Assembly: GCA_016719485.1 (NCBI GenBank) | Contig: JADJZB010000008.1 | Coordinates: 1 to 64,000 of the forward strand | Origin: Holophagales bacterium | GTDB taxonomy: Bacteria > Acidobacteriota > Thermoanaerobaculia > UBA5066 | Direction of reading: 5' to 3' | Length of the DNA stretch: 64,000 bases | Shown: piece after piece, positions 8,340 to 16,450 of the stretch | Layout of the letters: every line of letters starts with the position of its first letter | Position numbering within the stretch: position 1 is the stretch's first letter | Translations under genes and position numbers: made by a program | Notes under the pieces: generated by a model | Told to the model about the DNA's origin: nothing | Databases searched by the model: none | The model's input: only the letters and a program-made list of their open reading frames with translations

Positions 8340-9227
8340 TCAGCGCCGGCCCAGCGCGCCTGTTTCGAGATACCTGCGCAGCTGCTCCTCTGCGGCGACG
8401 ACGTCGTCGTGGGCGAGCGGCGACGCGATGAAGACGAGGCGGTTCTTCCTGAGGAGCTCGGCGGTCACGGCGCTCTCCGGGACCTCTGCGAAGGGAACTC
8501 CCCAGGCCCGCAGGTCGTCCATGAAATCGAGCGTCTGTGCTCGCGTCCCGCCCCCGGGGGTGTGGATCACGACCAGCCTTCCCCGTGTGTGGTCGACCCA
8601 CCACGCGAACTTCTCCACCTGCCCGTACAGGGCGTCGAAGAGGTAGACCTCGCGGACGTTCGCCGTCAGGCCCCCCCTGAGGAGGATGAACGAGATCACG
8701 CGGAAGGCGCCGCTGTGCCCCGTCAGGACGATCGAGCCGGGGCGGGGCTTCTCGATCACGCCCCTGTCCTTCAGCGTGGCGAGGACGTCGGCCACGAGGC
8801 CCGAAAAGACGCCCTCCTCCTCCAGCCTTCCGCCGAACGAGTCGGGTGCGTCCTTCGGCCCCTCGGCGAGGACGAGGACGGCGTTGACGCCGCTCGCGCC
8901 GAGCTGCTCGGCGATCCGGAACGTCGCGAGCGTCCGGTCCACGTTATTCCACCACCCGTGGAAGTAGAAGACGATGTCGGTCGTCTCGCCGGGACGGAAG
9001 CCCTTCGGGACGAAGATCACGACGGTCCGATCGCTGTAGTGCCGGTCCGCCGGGTAGGTCTTCCCCTCGTACACGTACCCGTTCGCGCGCTTCGGGTGCG
9101 GGAACATCGTGTGATCGGACGTGGTCACGATGGTCGTTCCCAGCGCGGCGGTGCGCTCGGCGAGAGGCTGGCCGGAGAGGAGGGACGGGCTCAGGGCGAG
9201 GAGCAGGGCCAGCGTGGCGGGCCGCAT
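8340..9227 (-). CDS. Secreted alpha/beta hydrolase
   Basis: 295 residues with an N-terminal signal peptide (ATLALLLALSPSLLSG). The chain shows DIVFYFHGWWNNVDRT (HGWW as oxyanion region), then GHSGAFR as the nucleophile elbow (G-x-S-x-G) near the middle and VVIHTPGGG further on. The fold is clear. The substrate is not, and the protein is not a standard esterase family that I can name. A fragment of a second copy of this gene lies at 1-87, so the gene was duplicated or rearranged when the RHS block arrived. It is separated from the next upstream gene (stop 9238) by only 10 bases, so the two may be one transcript. Confidence 0.75.
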   Translation of the reverse strand: MRPATLALLLALSPSLLSGQPLAERTAALGTTIVTTSDHTMFPHPKRANGYVYEGKTYPADRHYSDRTVVIFVPKGFRPGETTDIVFYFHGWWNNVDRTLATFRIAEQLGASGVNAVLVLAEGPKDAPDSFGGRLEEEGVFSGLVADVLATLKDRGVIEKPRPGSIVLTGHSGAFRVISFILLRGGLTANVREVYLFDALYGQVEKFAWWVDHTRGRLVVIHTPGGGTRAQTLDFMDDLRAWGVPFAEVPESAVTAELLRKNRLVFIASPLAHDDVVAAEEQLRRYLETGALGRR

Positions 9228-9237
9228 GAGGCTCGCG

Positions 9238-9885
9238 TCAGAGGTCCCGATAGCGTTTCGCCGCCGCGAGGTCCTTCCGCAGCTCCTCGGCGTTGCGCCG
9301 CGGTCCGTAGCCGGGCGTGTCCCGCTGGATCCGCCAACCCTCCTTCAGCGGGCCCGCGTCGACCGTGTCGAAGCCGAACGCGTCGAGCATCCGGGTGACG
9401 GTGGCCTTCGCGGACGGGTCGTCGCCCGCGATGACCAGGGCGCGGCGGTTCGGCGTGCCCGCCGGCTGCCCGTGCGTCGTGAGCTCCGCGGCATAGATGT
9501 GGTTGAAGGCCTTGACCACCTTCGATGTCGGAAGGTGCGCCTGCAGGAGCTCCGACGTCGTCGTCGACTCGTCGTCGAGCGCGGGGATCTGCCCGTCGCG
9601 CTCGGGGTAGTAGTTGTTCGTGTCGATGACGACCTTGCCGGCGAGGGGCTCCACGGGCACGCTGCCGATGCTCTTGAGAGGAATCGTCACGACGACGATG
9701 TCTCCCTCGCTTGCCGCCTCGACCGTCGTGCCGGCGCGGGCATGGGGGCCGAGCTCCCGCACGAGCGCCGCGAGCGTCTCGGGGCCGCGCGAGTTGCTGA
9801 TCAGCACGCCGTAGCCGTGCGCCACCGCGAGGCGCGCGACCTGGCTTCCGATGTGTCCCGCTCCGATGAGTCCGATCGTCTTCAT
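9238..9885 (-). CDS. NADPH-dependent F420 reductase-like oxidoreductase (NAD(P)-binding)
   Basis: 215 residues from ATG 9885 (TTG 9891 is a weaker alternative). The Rossmann motif GLIGAGHIGSQ opens the chain, followed by the family pattern ISNSRGPETLAALV (NADP phosphate pocket S-R), IPLKSIGSVP, DTNNYYPERDG and KAFNHIYA. These are typical of the F420_oxidored/NpdG-like group that many bacteria use as generic NADP reductases. No F420 synthesis gene is nearby, so the substrate is open. It precedes the secreted hydrolase at 10 bases. Confidence 0.8.
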   Translation of the reverse strand: MKTIGLIGAGHIGSQVARLAVAHGYGVLISNSRGPETLAALVRELGPHARAGTTVEAASEGDIVVVTIPLKSIGSVPVEPLAGKVVIDTNNYYPERDGQIPALDDESTTTSELLQAHLPTSKVVKAFNHIYAAELTTHGQPAGTPNRRALVIAGDDPSAKATVTRMLDAFGFDTVDAGPLKEGWRIQRDTPGYGPRRNAEELRKDLAAAKRYRDL

Positions 9886-9947
9886 GAGCAAGATCGTGTC
9901 ACAGGTGCACGTCTCCGGTCCCGCTGACCCGGAACCGGATGTGGTCC

Positions 9948-10238
9948 TCAGGACCCGACGTCGATCGTCCCGTTCTTCGTCCCCTTCGCCTTATCGGGGG
10001 TGACGTACGAGTAGGAGTACTCGCCGCTCGCGCCCTTGTTGACGGTGTACTTCTGCGTCGGCTTTCCGCTGTCGATCGGCGCGGGACTCTTCTGCGGGGA
10101 GACACAGGTGGGAAGTGTGAAACCGGTGATGGTCTTGCCGGTGTTGTTCGTCCAGACGATCTTGTCGCCCGGCTTGCACCCCGTCAGACGAGCGGGGTTG
10201 GGGCCTCCGGGGTCCAGGGAAATGTTCTTCGTCGCCAT
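9948..10238 (-). CDS. Cupredoxin-like protein without signal peptide
   Basis: 96 residues from ATG 10238 with a good GGAAGGAG site ahead. The beta-sandwich pattern GDKIVWTNNTGKTITGF...YSYSYVT...GTIDVG resembles plastocyanin-like domains, but there is no export signal. The usual copper set (His, Cys, His, Met) is missing: the two Cys (C21, C45) and no His make type I copper binding unlikely. Probably a cytosolic cupredoxin-fold protein of unknown role. A much longer frame spans it together with antisense-like sequence upstream and should be ignored. Confidence 0.65.
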   Translation of the reverse strand: MATKNISLDPGGPNPARLTGCKPGDKIVWTNNTGKTITGFTLPTCVSPQKSPAPIDSGKPTQKYTVNKGASGEYSYSYVTPDKAKGTKNGTIDVGS

Positions 10239-10294
10239 GTCGTTCTCCTTCCGTTGCCAACCGCTTTGCCGGCTTACGGGAATCGGCGTGCGGC

Positions 10295-12430
10295 TCAGCT
10301 CGGCGTCTTCATGCGCGGGTCTTCGAGAAGCCGTGAAAGCTCGGGGTTGCGCAGGAGCTGCTGCCGCTGGAAGCCGAGATCCAGCGACCTGCGGAGGGCG
10401 GCGACCGCCTTCTCCCGCATCCCGAAGAGCTCGTAGACCTCCGCCGCGTCGGCCTGGATCTGTCCAGTGCCGGGGGAGAGGGTGAGCGCGGTGGAGAGCC
10501 GCTGGAGCGACAGCCGGCGATCTCCGGTCTTGGCGTAGTAGAGGGCCAGCTGGCTGTGGAGCGATGCGTCCCGCGGGCTCTCCTTCCGCTCGGCCTCGGC
10601 GAGCCGGATCGCGCGCTCGAACGCCTCGACCGCCGCCGCGTCCATCCCTTTCATCCAGGAGGAGACGTAGGCGAGGTTGCCCCACGCCAGCCAGTCCTCG
10701 CCGTCGAGCTCGAGCGCCTTTCGATAGGCGGCCGCGGCCTCCGGGTAGCGCTCTGCCCGCGAGTAGGCCGTGCCGAGGTTGGAGTAGGCCATGGTGCTCG
10801 GCTTCAGCGAGACGGCCCGCTCGTACAGGGTGATCGCCTCGGCGAACCGGCCGGTCTCGCTGAGGGCCGAACCGAGGTTGACGAGCGCGGCCGCGTTGTC
10901 GGGGGCGAGGCGGATGACCGCCCGCCACTCGCGCACGGCCTCCTCGAAACGCCCCTGCCGGAAGAGGAAGTTCGCGAACGCGTCGAGGATGGAGAGGTTC
11001 TCCGGGTCGAGAGAGAGAGCCTTTCGATAGGAGGCCTCGGCGTCCTCGAGCCGTCCGAGGCGCTCGTACTGGCGGGCGATCGCCTGGTTGGCCTCCGGGT
11101 CGTTGGCGTCGATCGCGAGCGCGCGCTCGAACGCGGCGAAGGCGAGGTCGTTGCTGCCCCGCATCCCGTGGATGCGCCCGAGGGCCACCTGCACCGGCGC
11201 GAGGCCGGGATTCAGCCGGACGGCCTCGTCGGCGCTCCTGCCCGCCGCGTCGAGCCAGGTCCTGTCGCGCGTCAACGCGTACTTGATCCGCTCGGCGTCG
11301 GCGAGACGCGCGAAAGCCAGGGCGAAGGCGGGGTCCTCTGCGGCGGCCTCGCGGAAGAGGCGGATCGCGTCGTCGAGGTTGGTTCCCTTGTCCCAGCGCT
11401 TCACCAGCTCGAGGCCCTCGAGGTAGCGGTCGTACGCGTTGCCGGGTGCGGAGGCCGCCGCCGTCCGGACCTCGGGGCTCGAAGGGAGCCGCGCCCTCCA
11501 GGCGAGGCCCACGACGACGACGCATCCGATGAGGACGGCGGCGGCGGCGGCGACGGCCCACGCCAGGCCCCGGCGCCCGGTCCGCGAGCGGAGGGGAGCG
11601 CCGGTGAGGGCTGCCAGCACCTCGCCTCCGTCCGCGAGGCGCTGCGCGGGGTCTTTTCTCAGCATCGCGTCCAGGACGTCCGTCACGTGGCGGCCCAGGC
11701 CGGGCCGCAGGCGGACGGCCGGCTCGGGCACGCGGTGGACGATCTCGTAGAGGACGGCGGCCGCCGAGCTGCCTCCGAACGGAGCCTTCCCCGTGAGCAT
11801 CTCGTAGAGGACGATGCCGAGCGAGAAGACGTCGGTGCGGGCGTCCACGGGCTTCCCTTCGACCTGCTCCGGCGACATGTATCCCGGGGTCCCCACGACC
11901 GTGCCGAACTCGGTGAGGCGCTCCTTCGTGGGGCCGATGGAGTCCACCACTCCGGACTCGACGCAGGCGAGGCCGAAGTCGAGGACTTTCAGCTGCCCTC
12001 CCGGCGTGACCATCAGGTTCTGGGGCTTGAGGTCGCGGTGAACGATGCCCGCCGCGTGCGCGACGGCGAGCGCCGCCGCGGCCTGCCTCGCGTAGCCGAG
12101 CGCCTCGTCCACCGGCAGGGGCCCGGCGTCGAGGATCTGGCGCAGCGTCCGGCCCTCGACCCTCTCCATGACGATGAAGTCGACGCCCTGCTCGCGGCCG
12201 ACGTCGTGGACCGTGACGATGCCGGGGTGGTTCAGCGCCGAGGCCGCCTGCGCCTCGCGCAGGAAGCGCTCGCGCCTCACCGGGGAGCCGGCGTCCCGGG
12301 TCAGGACCTTCACCGCGACCTCCCGCCCCAGCCGGGAGTCGGTGGCCCGGTAGACCTCTCCCATCCCTCCCGTACCGAGCGGGGCGAGGATCACGTAGGG
12401 TCCGAGCTGCGTGCCGGCGGGAAGGCTCAT
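10295..12430 (-). CDS. Transmembrane Ser/Thr protein kinase with TPR repeats
   Basis: 711 residues. Kinase domain at about 10-270: glycine loop LGTGGMGEVY (18-26), VAVK lysine 41, catalytic HRDLKPQN (131-138), DFG (151-153), GTPGYMSPEQ activation end. One membrane helix at about 289-311 (LAWAVAAAAAVLIGCVVVVGLAW) is followed by about 400 residues of TPR repeats (for example NLGSALSETGRFAEAITLYERAV, NLGTAYSRAERYPEAAAAYRKAL). Cytoplasmic kinase with an exported TPR sensor or scaffold is the usual reading. This Pkn layout is common in Acidobacteriota and Myxococcota. No target can be named from context. Confidence 0.92.
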   Translation of the reverse strand: MSLPAGTQLGPYVILAPLGTGGMGEVYRATDSRLGREVAVKVLTRDAGSPVRRERFLREAQAASALNHPGIVTVHDVGREQGVDFIVMERVEGRTLRQILDAGPLPVDEALGYARQAAAALAVAHAAGIVHRDLKPQNLMVTPGGQLKVLDFGLACVESGVVDSIGPTKERLTEFGTVVGTPGYMSPEQVEGKPVDARTDVFSLGIVLYEMLTGKAPFGGSSAAAVLYEIVHRVPEPAVRLRPGLGRHVTDVLDAMLRKDPAQRLADGGEVLAALTGAPLRSRTGRRGLAWAVAAAAAVLIGCVVVVGLAWRARLPSSPEVRTAAASAPGNAYDRYLEGLELVKRWDKGTNLDDAIRLFREAAAEDPAFALAFARLADAERIKYALTRDRTWLDAAGRSADEAVRLNPGLAPVQVALGRIHGMRGSNDLAFAAFERALAIDANDPEANQAIARQYERLGRLEDAEASYRKALSLDPENLSILDAFANFLFRQGRFEEAVREWRAVIRLAPDNAAALVNLGSALSETGRFAEAITLYERAVSLKPSTMAYSNLGTAYSRAERYPEAAAAYRKALELDGEDWLAWGNLAYVSSWMKGMDAAAVEAFERAIRLAEAERKESPRDASLHSQLALYYAKTGDRRLSLQRLSTALTLSPGTGQIQADAAEVYELFGMREKAVAALRRSLDLGFQRQQLLRNPELSRLLEDPRMKTPS

Positions 12431-12496
12431 CGGGTGTCGAGCGCGATTATGTCCCGCCGGTGCGCCAGGGTAAGGAAGCCGGAGCGGGAAGGGCTC

Positions 12497-12613
12497 CTAT
12501 CCGAGCTTCTTCTTCGGCTGCTTGTCCTTCTTCGCCTTGTCCTGCTGCTGATGCTTGGCGTCGCTCTGTTTCTGGCCTTTTTCCTTGTCCTTCTTGCCGC
12601 CCTTGTCTCCCAT
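12497..12613 (-). CDS. 38-residue Lys-rich protein
   Basis: A tiny gene: ATG 12613 with GGAGGG six bases ahead, stop TAG at 12497-12499. The product starts MGDKGGKKDKEKGQKQ and ends KKDKQPKKKLG, with 15 Lys and several Gln and Asp. Short basic proteins of this style are found as unnamed genes in many high-GC bacteria and could bind nucleic acid or be disordered chaperone-like peptides. That is a guess. It stands alone between the kinase and the AOR operon. Confidence 0.6.
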   Translation of the reverse strand: MGDKGGKKDKEKGQKQSDAKHQQQDKAKKDKQPKKKLG

Positions 12614-12783
12614 CGTGTCCCTCCGGTTCGCGCCGTCTCACACCGTTCCACGGTACCGGTGCGGCAGCAGGTTGTGGACCCATCTTCGCACCCTCCCGCC
12701 AGCGGAGGACCGCCGGGTGGAGCGGATTCGGTGTCTGAAGGTGCGAGGGGCAAACGGCCCTTCTTGCCGTCGGGATGGGCCCG

Positions 12784-13065
12784 CTACCCGCCCCCGCGCA
12801 GGAACGCGCGAAGGAACCGGGCCATGAAGGTCTCCCCTTCCTCTTCTTCGAACTCCTCGAGGGCGATCTCGACACGGTGACGCGGAACGACGACGCTGCC
12901 CAGTCGTCGATCCTCGATCTGAATCAGCCGGATCGTCCCGCCACGGCCCCTCTCGGACCACCGGACCGTGTCGCCGTCCACCTCCCAGGACGGCACCGCC
13001 GCCGGCAGGAGCCGGAAGAACTCCTCCCTGAGGAGGCTCATCTCCAGGCTTCTGCGGAAGACCAC
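12784..13065 (-). CDS. Small acidic protein closing the AOR operon, unknown function
   Basis: 93 residues from GTG 13065, which begins right after the TGA of the MoaD-like gene. ATG 13041 (85 residues, MSLLREEFF) is an equally possible start, although its GGAG is too close. Visible features: REEFFRLLPAAVP, a WEVDGDTVRW hairpin, an RRLGSVVVPRHRVEI strand and an acidic run EEFEEEEGE before a basic C-terminal helix. This looks like one small alpha/beta domain and I do not recognise it. Position at the end of the AOR cluster suggests a maturation or assembly role. Confidence 0.6.
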   Translation of the reverse strand: MVFRRSLEMSLLREEFFRLLPAAVPSWEVDGDTVRWSERGRGGTIRLIQIEDRRLGSVVVPRHRVEIALEEFEEEEGETFMARFLRAFLRGGG

Positions 13066-13320
13066 TCAGCCGCCGGCGACGGGAGGCCAGATGGCGAGGG
13101 CCTGGTCTTCCGACAGGACGCGCGCCGCGCGATCCTGCGGGGCGACCCACGCGCCGTCGACGAGGACGAGAAAGCACTGCGCCTCGGGGATCCCCTGACG
13201 CCGGATCACGTCGAGGACCGTGGCGCCCTCCTCGACCTCCAGCTCGACGCGGTGGCGGGCGCGCGACTCGGGTGGGAGGCGCTCGGTGAGCGACGCGAAG
13301 AGCTTGAGGGCAATCCTCAT
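13066..13320 (-). CDS. MoaD/ThiS-like sulfur carrier of the AOR operon
   Basis: 84 residues starting ATG 13320, overlapping the preceding TGA by ATGA. The fold-typical start MRIALKLFASLTERLP, the core GATVLDVIRRQGIP and above all the free C-terminal ...PPVAGG identify a beta-grasp carrier. Its terminal Gly-Gly is activated as a thiocarboxylate to put sulfur into the pterin cofactor. A dedicated copy inside an AOR operon matches the arrangement known from Aromatoleum aor genes. It presumably serves the tungstopterin of the large subunit. Confidence 0.88.
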   Translation of the reverse strand: MRIALKLFASLTERLPPESRARHRVELEVEEGATVLDVIRRQGIPEAQCFLVLVDGAWVAPQDRAARVLSEDQALAIWPPVAGG

Positions 13321-14570
13321 CCCGCCCCGCAGGCCGGCACGGCCGTCTCCACGTACGCCTGCATGACCTGCGCGGGGTCGTTCATCAGCCTTTTCTTCCA
13401 GGCCCCGAGCCGGCGGCGCCCCTCGATGAGCCCCCGAAAGGCGCCGACGTGATCGCCGAAGCCGACGCAGTTGGCGCCGACGAGACGGTCGCCGTCGAGC
13501 TGAAGGTTCAGGTAGCGGTACCGGGACTCGTCCAGCACCTCCGCCGACTCCCCGCCCGGCACGCCTTGCCACTCGCCGAAGGAGGACGCGGCGAGGCCGA
13601 GCGTCGTGAGGACGTTGAAGACGAAGCTCCCCTTGAAGCGGGTGGAATGCCCGGCCATGTTCAGTGCCGCGGTCCGGCCCTGCTCGGTCGCGTTGGGCTG
13701 GATGGCGTTGAGCTGCCGCTTCCCGGTGACGACGTCCGGGGTTTCCGCGACGTCGCCGGCCGCGTAGACGCCGGGGACGCTGCTCTGGAGGTTTGCGTCG
13801 ACGACGACGCCCTGCCCGATCTCGACGCCGCTGCCCGCGAGGAACTCCCGGTTCGGGTCGACGCCGACGACGCTCAGGTAGATGTCCGCGTCGAGGGTGC
13901 GCCCCTCGCCCAGGTCCACCTTCAGGGCGGCTCCGCTCGCGGCGAGGCCCTTCGGCTGGGTCCGGGTCAGGATCTTCACGCCCTTCGACTCGCACCAGCG
14001 CCGGATGAGCCCGCTCGCGGTGGGGTTCATCATCCGCCGCACCATGTAGCTGCTGCGGACGAGGATGGTGAGGTCCGCGCCGCGCGCGAGGAGCCCCTCC
14101 ATGATGATGCAGCCGACGAACCCCGCTCCCATCTGCACGACGCGGGTGCCGGGCCGGATGCCGGCGAGGAGGGCCCGGGCGTCCTCGAGGGTCCAGCAGG
14201 TGCGTACGCCCGGGAGGTCGATGCCGGGGATCTTCTCGCGGCTCGGCCTCGAGCCCGTCGCGACGAGGAGGCGGTCCCAGGGAAGGCCGCGCCCGTTGCC
14301 GACGTCGACGACCCGGGCGGCCGTGTCCACGGCCCGGGCGCGGGCCGGAACGAGGTCGATCCGCATCCGCCCGTAGTGGTCCCGGTCCTTGCGGATGAAG
14401 GTCCCCGCCTCGTCGATGTCCCCCTTCAGGAGGTACGGGATCGCCATCCGCGCGTACGGCGGCTCCCCCTCGCCGCAGAGGAGGGTGATCTCGGCGGAAG
14501 GATCGGCCTTGCGCAGGGTCTCCGCCGCGATCACGCCGGCGGGACCGCTTCCGATGATGACGTGCCTCAC
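13317..14570 (-). CDS. FAD/NAD-dependent oxidoreductase subunit of AOR (AorC-like)
   Basis: 417 residues from GTG 14570 (MRHVIIGSGPAGVIAAE). Two dinucleotide motifs are seen: FAD site IGSGPAG at residues 5-11 and an NAD site QMGAGFVGCIIMEG near 145. The FAD-end motif GVYAAGDVAE lies near residue 275. It lacks the CxxxxC redox pair of disulfide reductases, so it belongs to the NAD(P)H-ferredoxin/rubredoxin reductase-like group. Between the tungsten subunit and MoaD it should pass electrons between the ferredoxin subunit and NAD, as AorC does in Aromatoleum. Gap to the large subunit is 17 bases, and its stop overlaps the moaD-like start. Confidence 0.85.
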   Translation of the reverse strand: MRHVIIGSGPAGVIAAETLRKADPSAEITLLCGEGEPPYARMAIPYLLKGDIDEAGTFIRKDRDHYGRMRIDLVPARARAVDTAARVVDVGNGRGLPWDRLLVATGSRPSREKIPGIDLPGVRTCWTLEDARALLAGIRPGTRVVQMGAGFVGCIIMEGLLARGADLTILVRSSYMVRRMMNPTASGLIRRWCESKGVKILTRTQPKGLAASGAALKVDLGEGRTLDADIYLSVVGVDPNREFLAGSGVEIGQGVVVDANLQSSVPGVYAAGDVAETPDVVTGKRQLNAIQPNATEQGRTAALNMAGHSTRFKGSFVFNVLTTLGLAASSFGEWQGVPGGESAEVLDESRYRYLNLQLDGDRLVGANCVGFGDHVGAFRGLIEGRRRLGAWKKRLMNDPAQVMQAYVETAVPACGAG

Positions 14571-14587
14571 GCGAGACCCCGTCCCGA

Positions 14588-16438
14588 TCAGACGCCGAGG
14601 CGCTTGCGCGTCCCGGGAGTCGGTATGCCCTCCGCCGTCCAGCCCCGGACCTCGTAGTACTCCGGCAGCATCACGTCGAGCTTCGAGACGGCCCCCTTCT
14701 GCGGGCCGGTCTTCGCAGCCTCCTTCATCAGGCGCGGCGGGAGGCAGTCGTCCTTCTTCGTGAGCCCCGCCGCGAGGTTGAACTCGCGCTCCATGTTCCA
14801 GATCCGCTCGCCGACGAGGAGGAGCCGCTCGGCGGACCAGTCGCCCTCGCAGGCGGCCTGGATCTGCGGCTGGATGTCGGCGAGCCCCCACGCGAAGGTG
14901 GTGAAGAGACAGATGCCCGCGGAATCCACCACGGCGGTGAGGTCCTGGAAGGCCTTCAGCATGGCGGCCTTCCCCTCGGTGGCCTGCGGCTCCATCTTCA
15001 CCGGGATGCCGAGCACCTCGGGCGACACCATGTAGCCGCGCAGGTGGCAGGCCCCCCGGTTGCTGGTGGCGTAGGCGAGGCCCATTCCCTGCAGGCCCCG
15101 GCCGTCGTACGCCGGGAACTCCTGCCCCTTGACGGTCATCGAGAGGTCGGGGCGGCCGTACTTGGCGCAGAGGCGCCTGCTCCCCATCCCGATTTCCTTG
15201 CCGAAGCCCTCGCCCCGGGCCGTCAGCTCCGCGAGCTTCACCATCGCCTCGGTGGAGCCGAAGGGGAGCTCGAAGCCGACTTCGTCCTTCGTCAGGATGC
15301 CGAGGTCGTAGAGCTCCATCGCGGCACCGACCGTCGCCCCGAACGAGATCGGGTCGAAGCCGTGCTCGTTGCAGAGGAAGTTCGCGTACGTGAGGGCCTC
15401 GAGGTCGTTCACGCCGTTCGCGGCGCCGAGCGCCCACGCGGCCTCGTACTCCACGCCGCCGGAGGCGCCCTGGTACTGCGGCTTGTCCTTGACGGTGAAG
15501 TGGCCGGGGTCCATCCGGGAGATGCGGCCGCAGGCGATGGTGCAGCCGAAGCAGGCGCCGTTCGTCACGAGGTTCGCCTTGCCGTCGGTGGAGCGCTTCC
15601 GGTGCATCGCCTCGCCCGAGATGTCATTCGCCCCTTCGAACTGGATGTCGCGGTGGTTGCGGGTCGGGAGCGCCCCCAGCTCGTTGATGACGTTCATCAG
15701 GACCTGGGTGCCGTAGGTGGGGAGCCCCTGGCCCGTCACGCCGTTCGCCGCGAGGACCTTCTTCGCCGCCTCCGTGGCCGCGAGGAACGCCTTCGGGTTC
15801 GCGAGGGGGTAGGAGTCGGTGCGGGTGCCGCGGACGGCGACGGCCTTGAGGTTCTTCGACCCCATGACCGCGCCGACGCCGGACCGCCCGGCGGCCCGGT
15901 GGAGGTCGTTCACGATGCCGGCGTAGAGGACGCCGATCTCGCCCGCCCGGCCGATGGCCGCGACGCGGATCTGCGGGTCCTGGTGGGCCTTCTTGATCCC
16001 CTCCTCGGTCTCCCAGACGGTCTTCCCCCAGAAGGGAGCGGCGTCCACGAGCTCGGCCTTCCCGTCGGTGAGGAGGAGGTAGACCGGCTTCGGCGAGGCG
16101 CCCTCGAAGATGAGCATGTCCCAGCCCGCGAACTTCAGCTCGGCGCCGAAGTAGCCGCCGGAGTTGGAGCAGGCGATGGCGCCCGTAAGGGGGCCCTTCG
16201 TCACGACGGAGTAGCGGCCCCCGGTGGAGGCCATCGTCCCCGTGAGCGGCCCGGTCACGAAGATGAGCTCGTTCTCGGGGGCGAACGGGTCGACCTTCGG
16301 GTCGACCTCGCTGACGAAGTACTTCGTGGCGAGGCCCCGCTGGCCGAGGTAGTCGTGGGCCCAGGCCATGTTCAGGGGCTCGGGGGTGCAGGTTCCGGCA
16401 GTGAGGTTCACGCGGAGGACGTTTCGGGTCCAGGCCAT
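14588..16438 (-). CDS. Tungsten aldehyde:ferredoxin oxidoreductase, large subunit (AorB-like)
   Basis: 616 residues, the usual AOR length. Start ATG 16438 has TAAGGAGAG ahead, overlapping the upstream stop. It oxidises aldehydes to acids (or reduces acids) with a bis-tungstopterin and one 4Fe-4S cluster. The cluster ligands are visible as CFGCTIAC near residue 293 and a fourth Cys in DSAGICLF near residue 507. Other family landmarks are TGPLTGTMASTGGRY and KGPLTGAIACSNSGGYFGAELKFAGWD in the N domain and AAGRSGVGAVMGSKNLKA. Cytosolic. With the neighbouring 16-Cys ferredoxin and FAD subunit it should form an NAD-linked AorABC-type complex. Confidence 0.95.
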   Translation of the reverse strand: MAWTRNVLRVNLTAGTCTPEPLNMAWAHDYLGQRGLATKYFVSEVDPKVDPFAPENELIFVTGPLTGTMASTGGRYSVVTKGPLTGAIACSNSGGYFGAELKFAGWDMLIFEGASPKPVYLLLTDGKAELVDAAPFWGKTVWETEEGIKKAHQDPQIRVAAIGRAGEIGVLYAGIVNDLHRAAGRSGVGAVMGSKNLKAVAVRGTRTDSYPLANPKAFLAATEAAKKVLAANGVTGQGLPTYGTQVLMNVINELGALPTRNHRDIQFEGANDISGEAMHRKRSTDGKANLVTNGACFGCTIACGRISRMDPGHFTVKDKPQYQGASGGVEYEAAWALGAANGVNDLEALTYANFLCNEHGFDPISFGATVGAAMELYDLGILTKDEVGFELPFGSTEAMVKLAELTARGEGFGKEIGMGSRRLCAKYGRPDLSMTVKGQEFPAYDGRGLQGMGLAYATSNRGACHLRGYMVSPEVLGIPVKMEPQATEGKAAMLKAFQDLTAVVDSAGICLFTTFAWGLADIQPQIQAACEGDWSAERLLLVGERIWNMEREFNLAAGLTKKDDCLPPRLMKEAAKTGPQKGAVSKLDVMLPEYYEVRGWTAEGIPTPGTRKRLGV

Positions 16439-16450
16439 GTCCGTCTCTCC

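Noticed and set aside
8068..8604. Minus-strand frame of 178 codons across mntA and the hydrolase end
   Set aside because: Out of frame with two confidently identified genes; Arg-rich shadow.
10556..12880. Long open frame on the plus strand (about 770 codons)
   Set aside because: It is antisense to the TPR kinase, very rich in Arg, Gly, Asp and Val, without recognisable motif or binding site. Typical GC-rich shadow.
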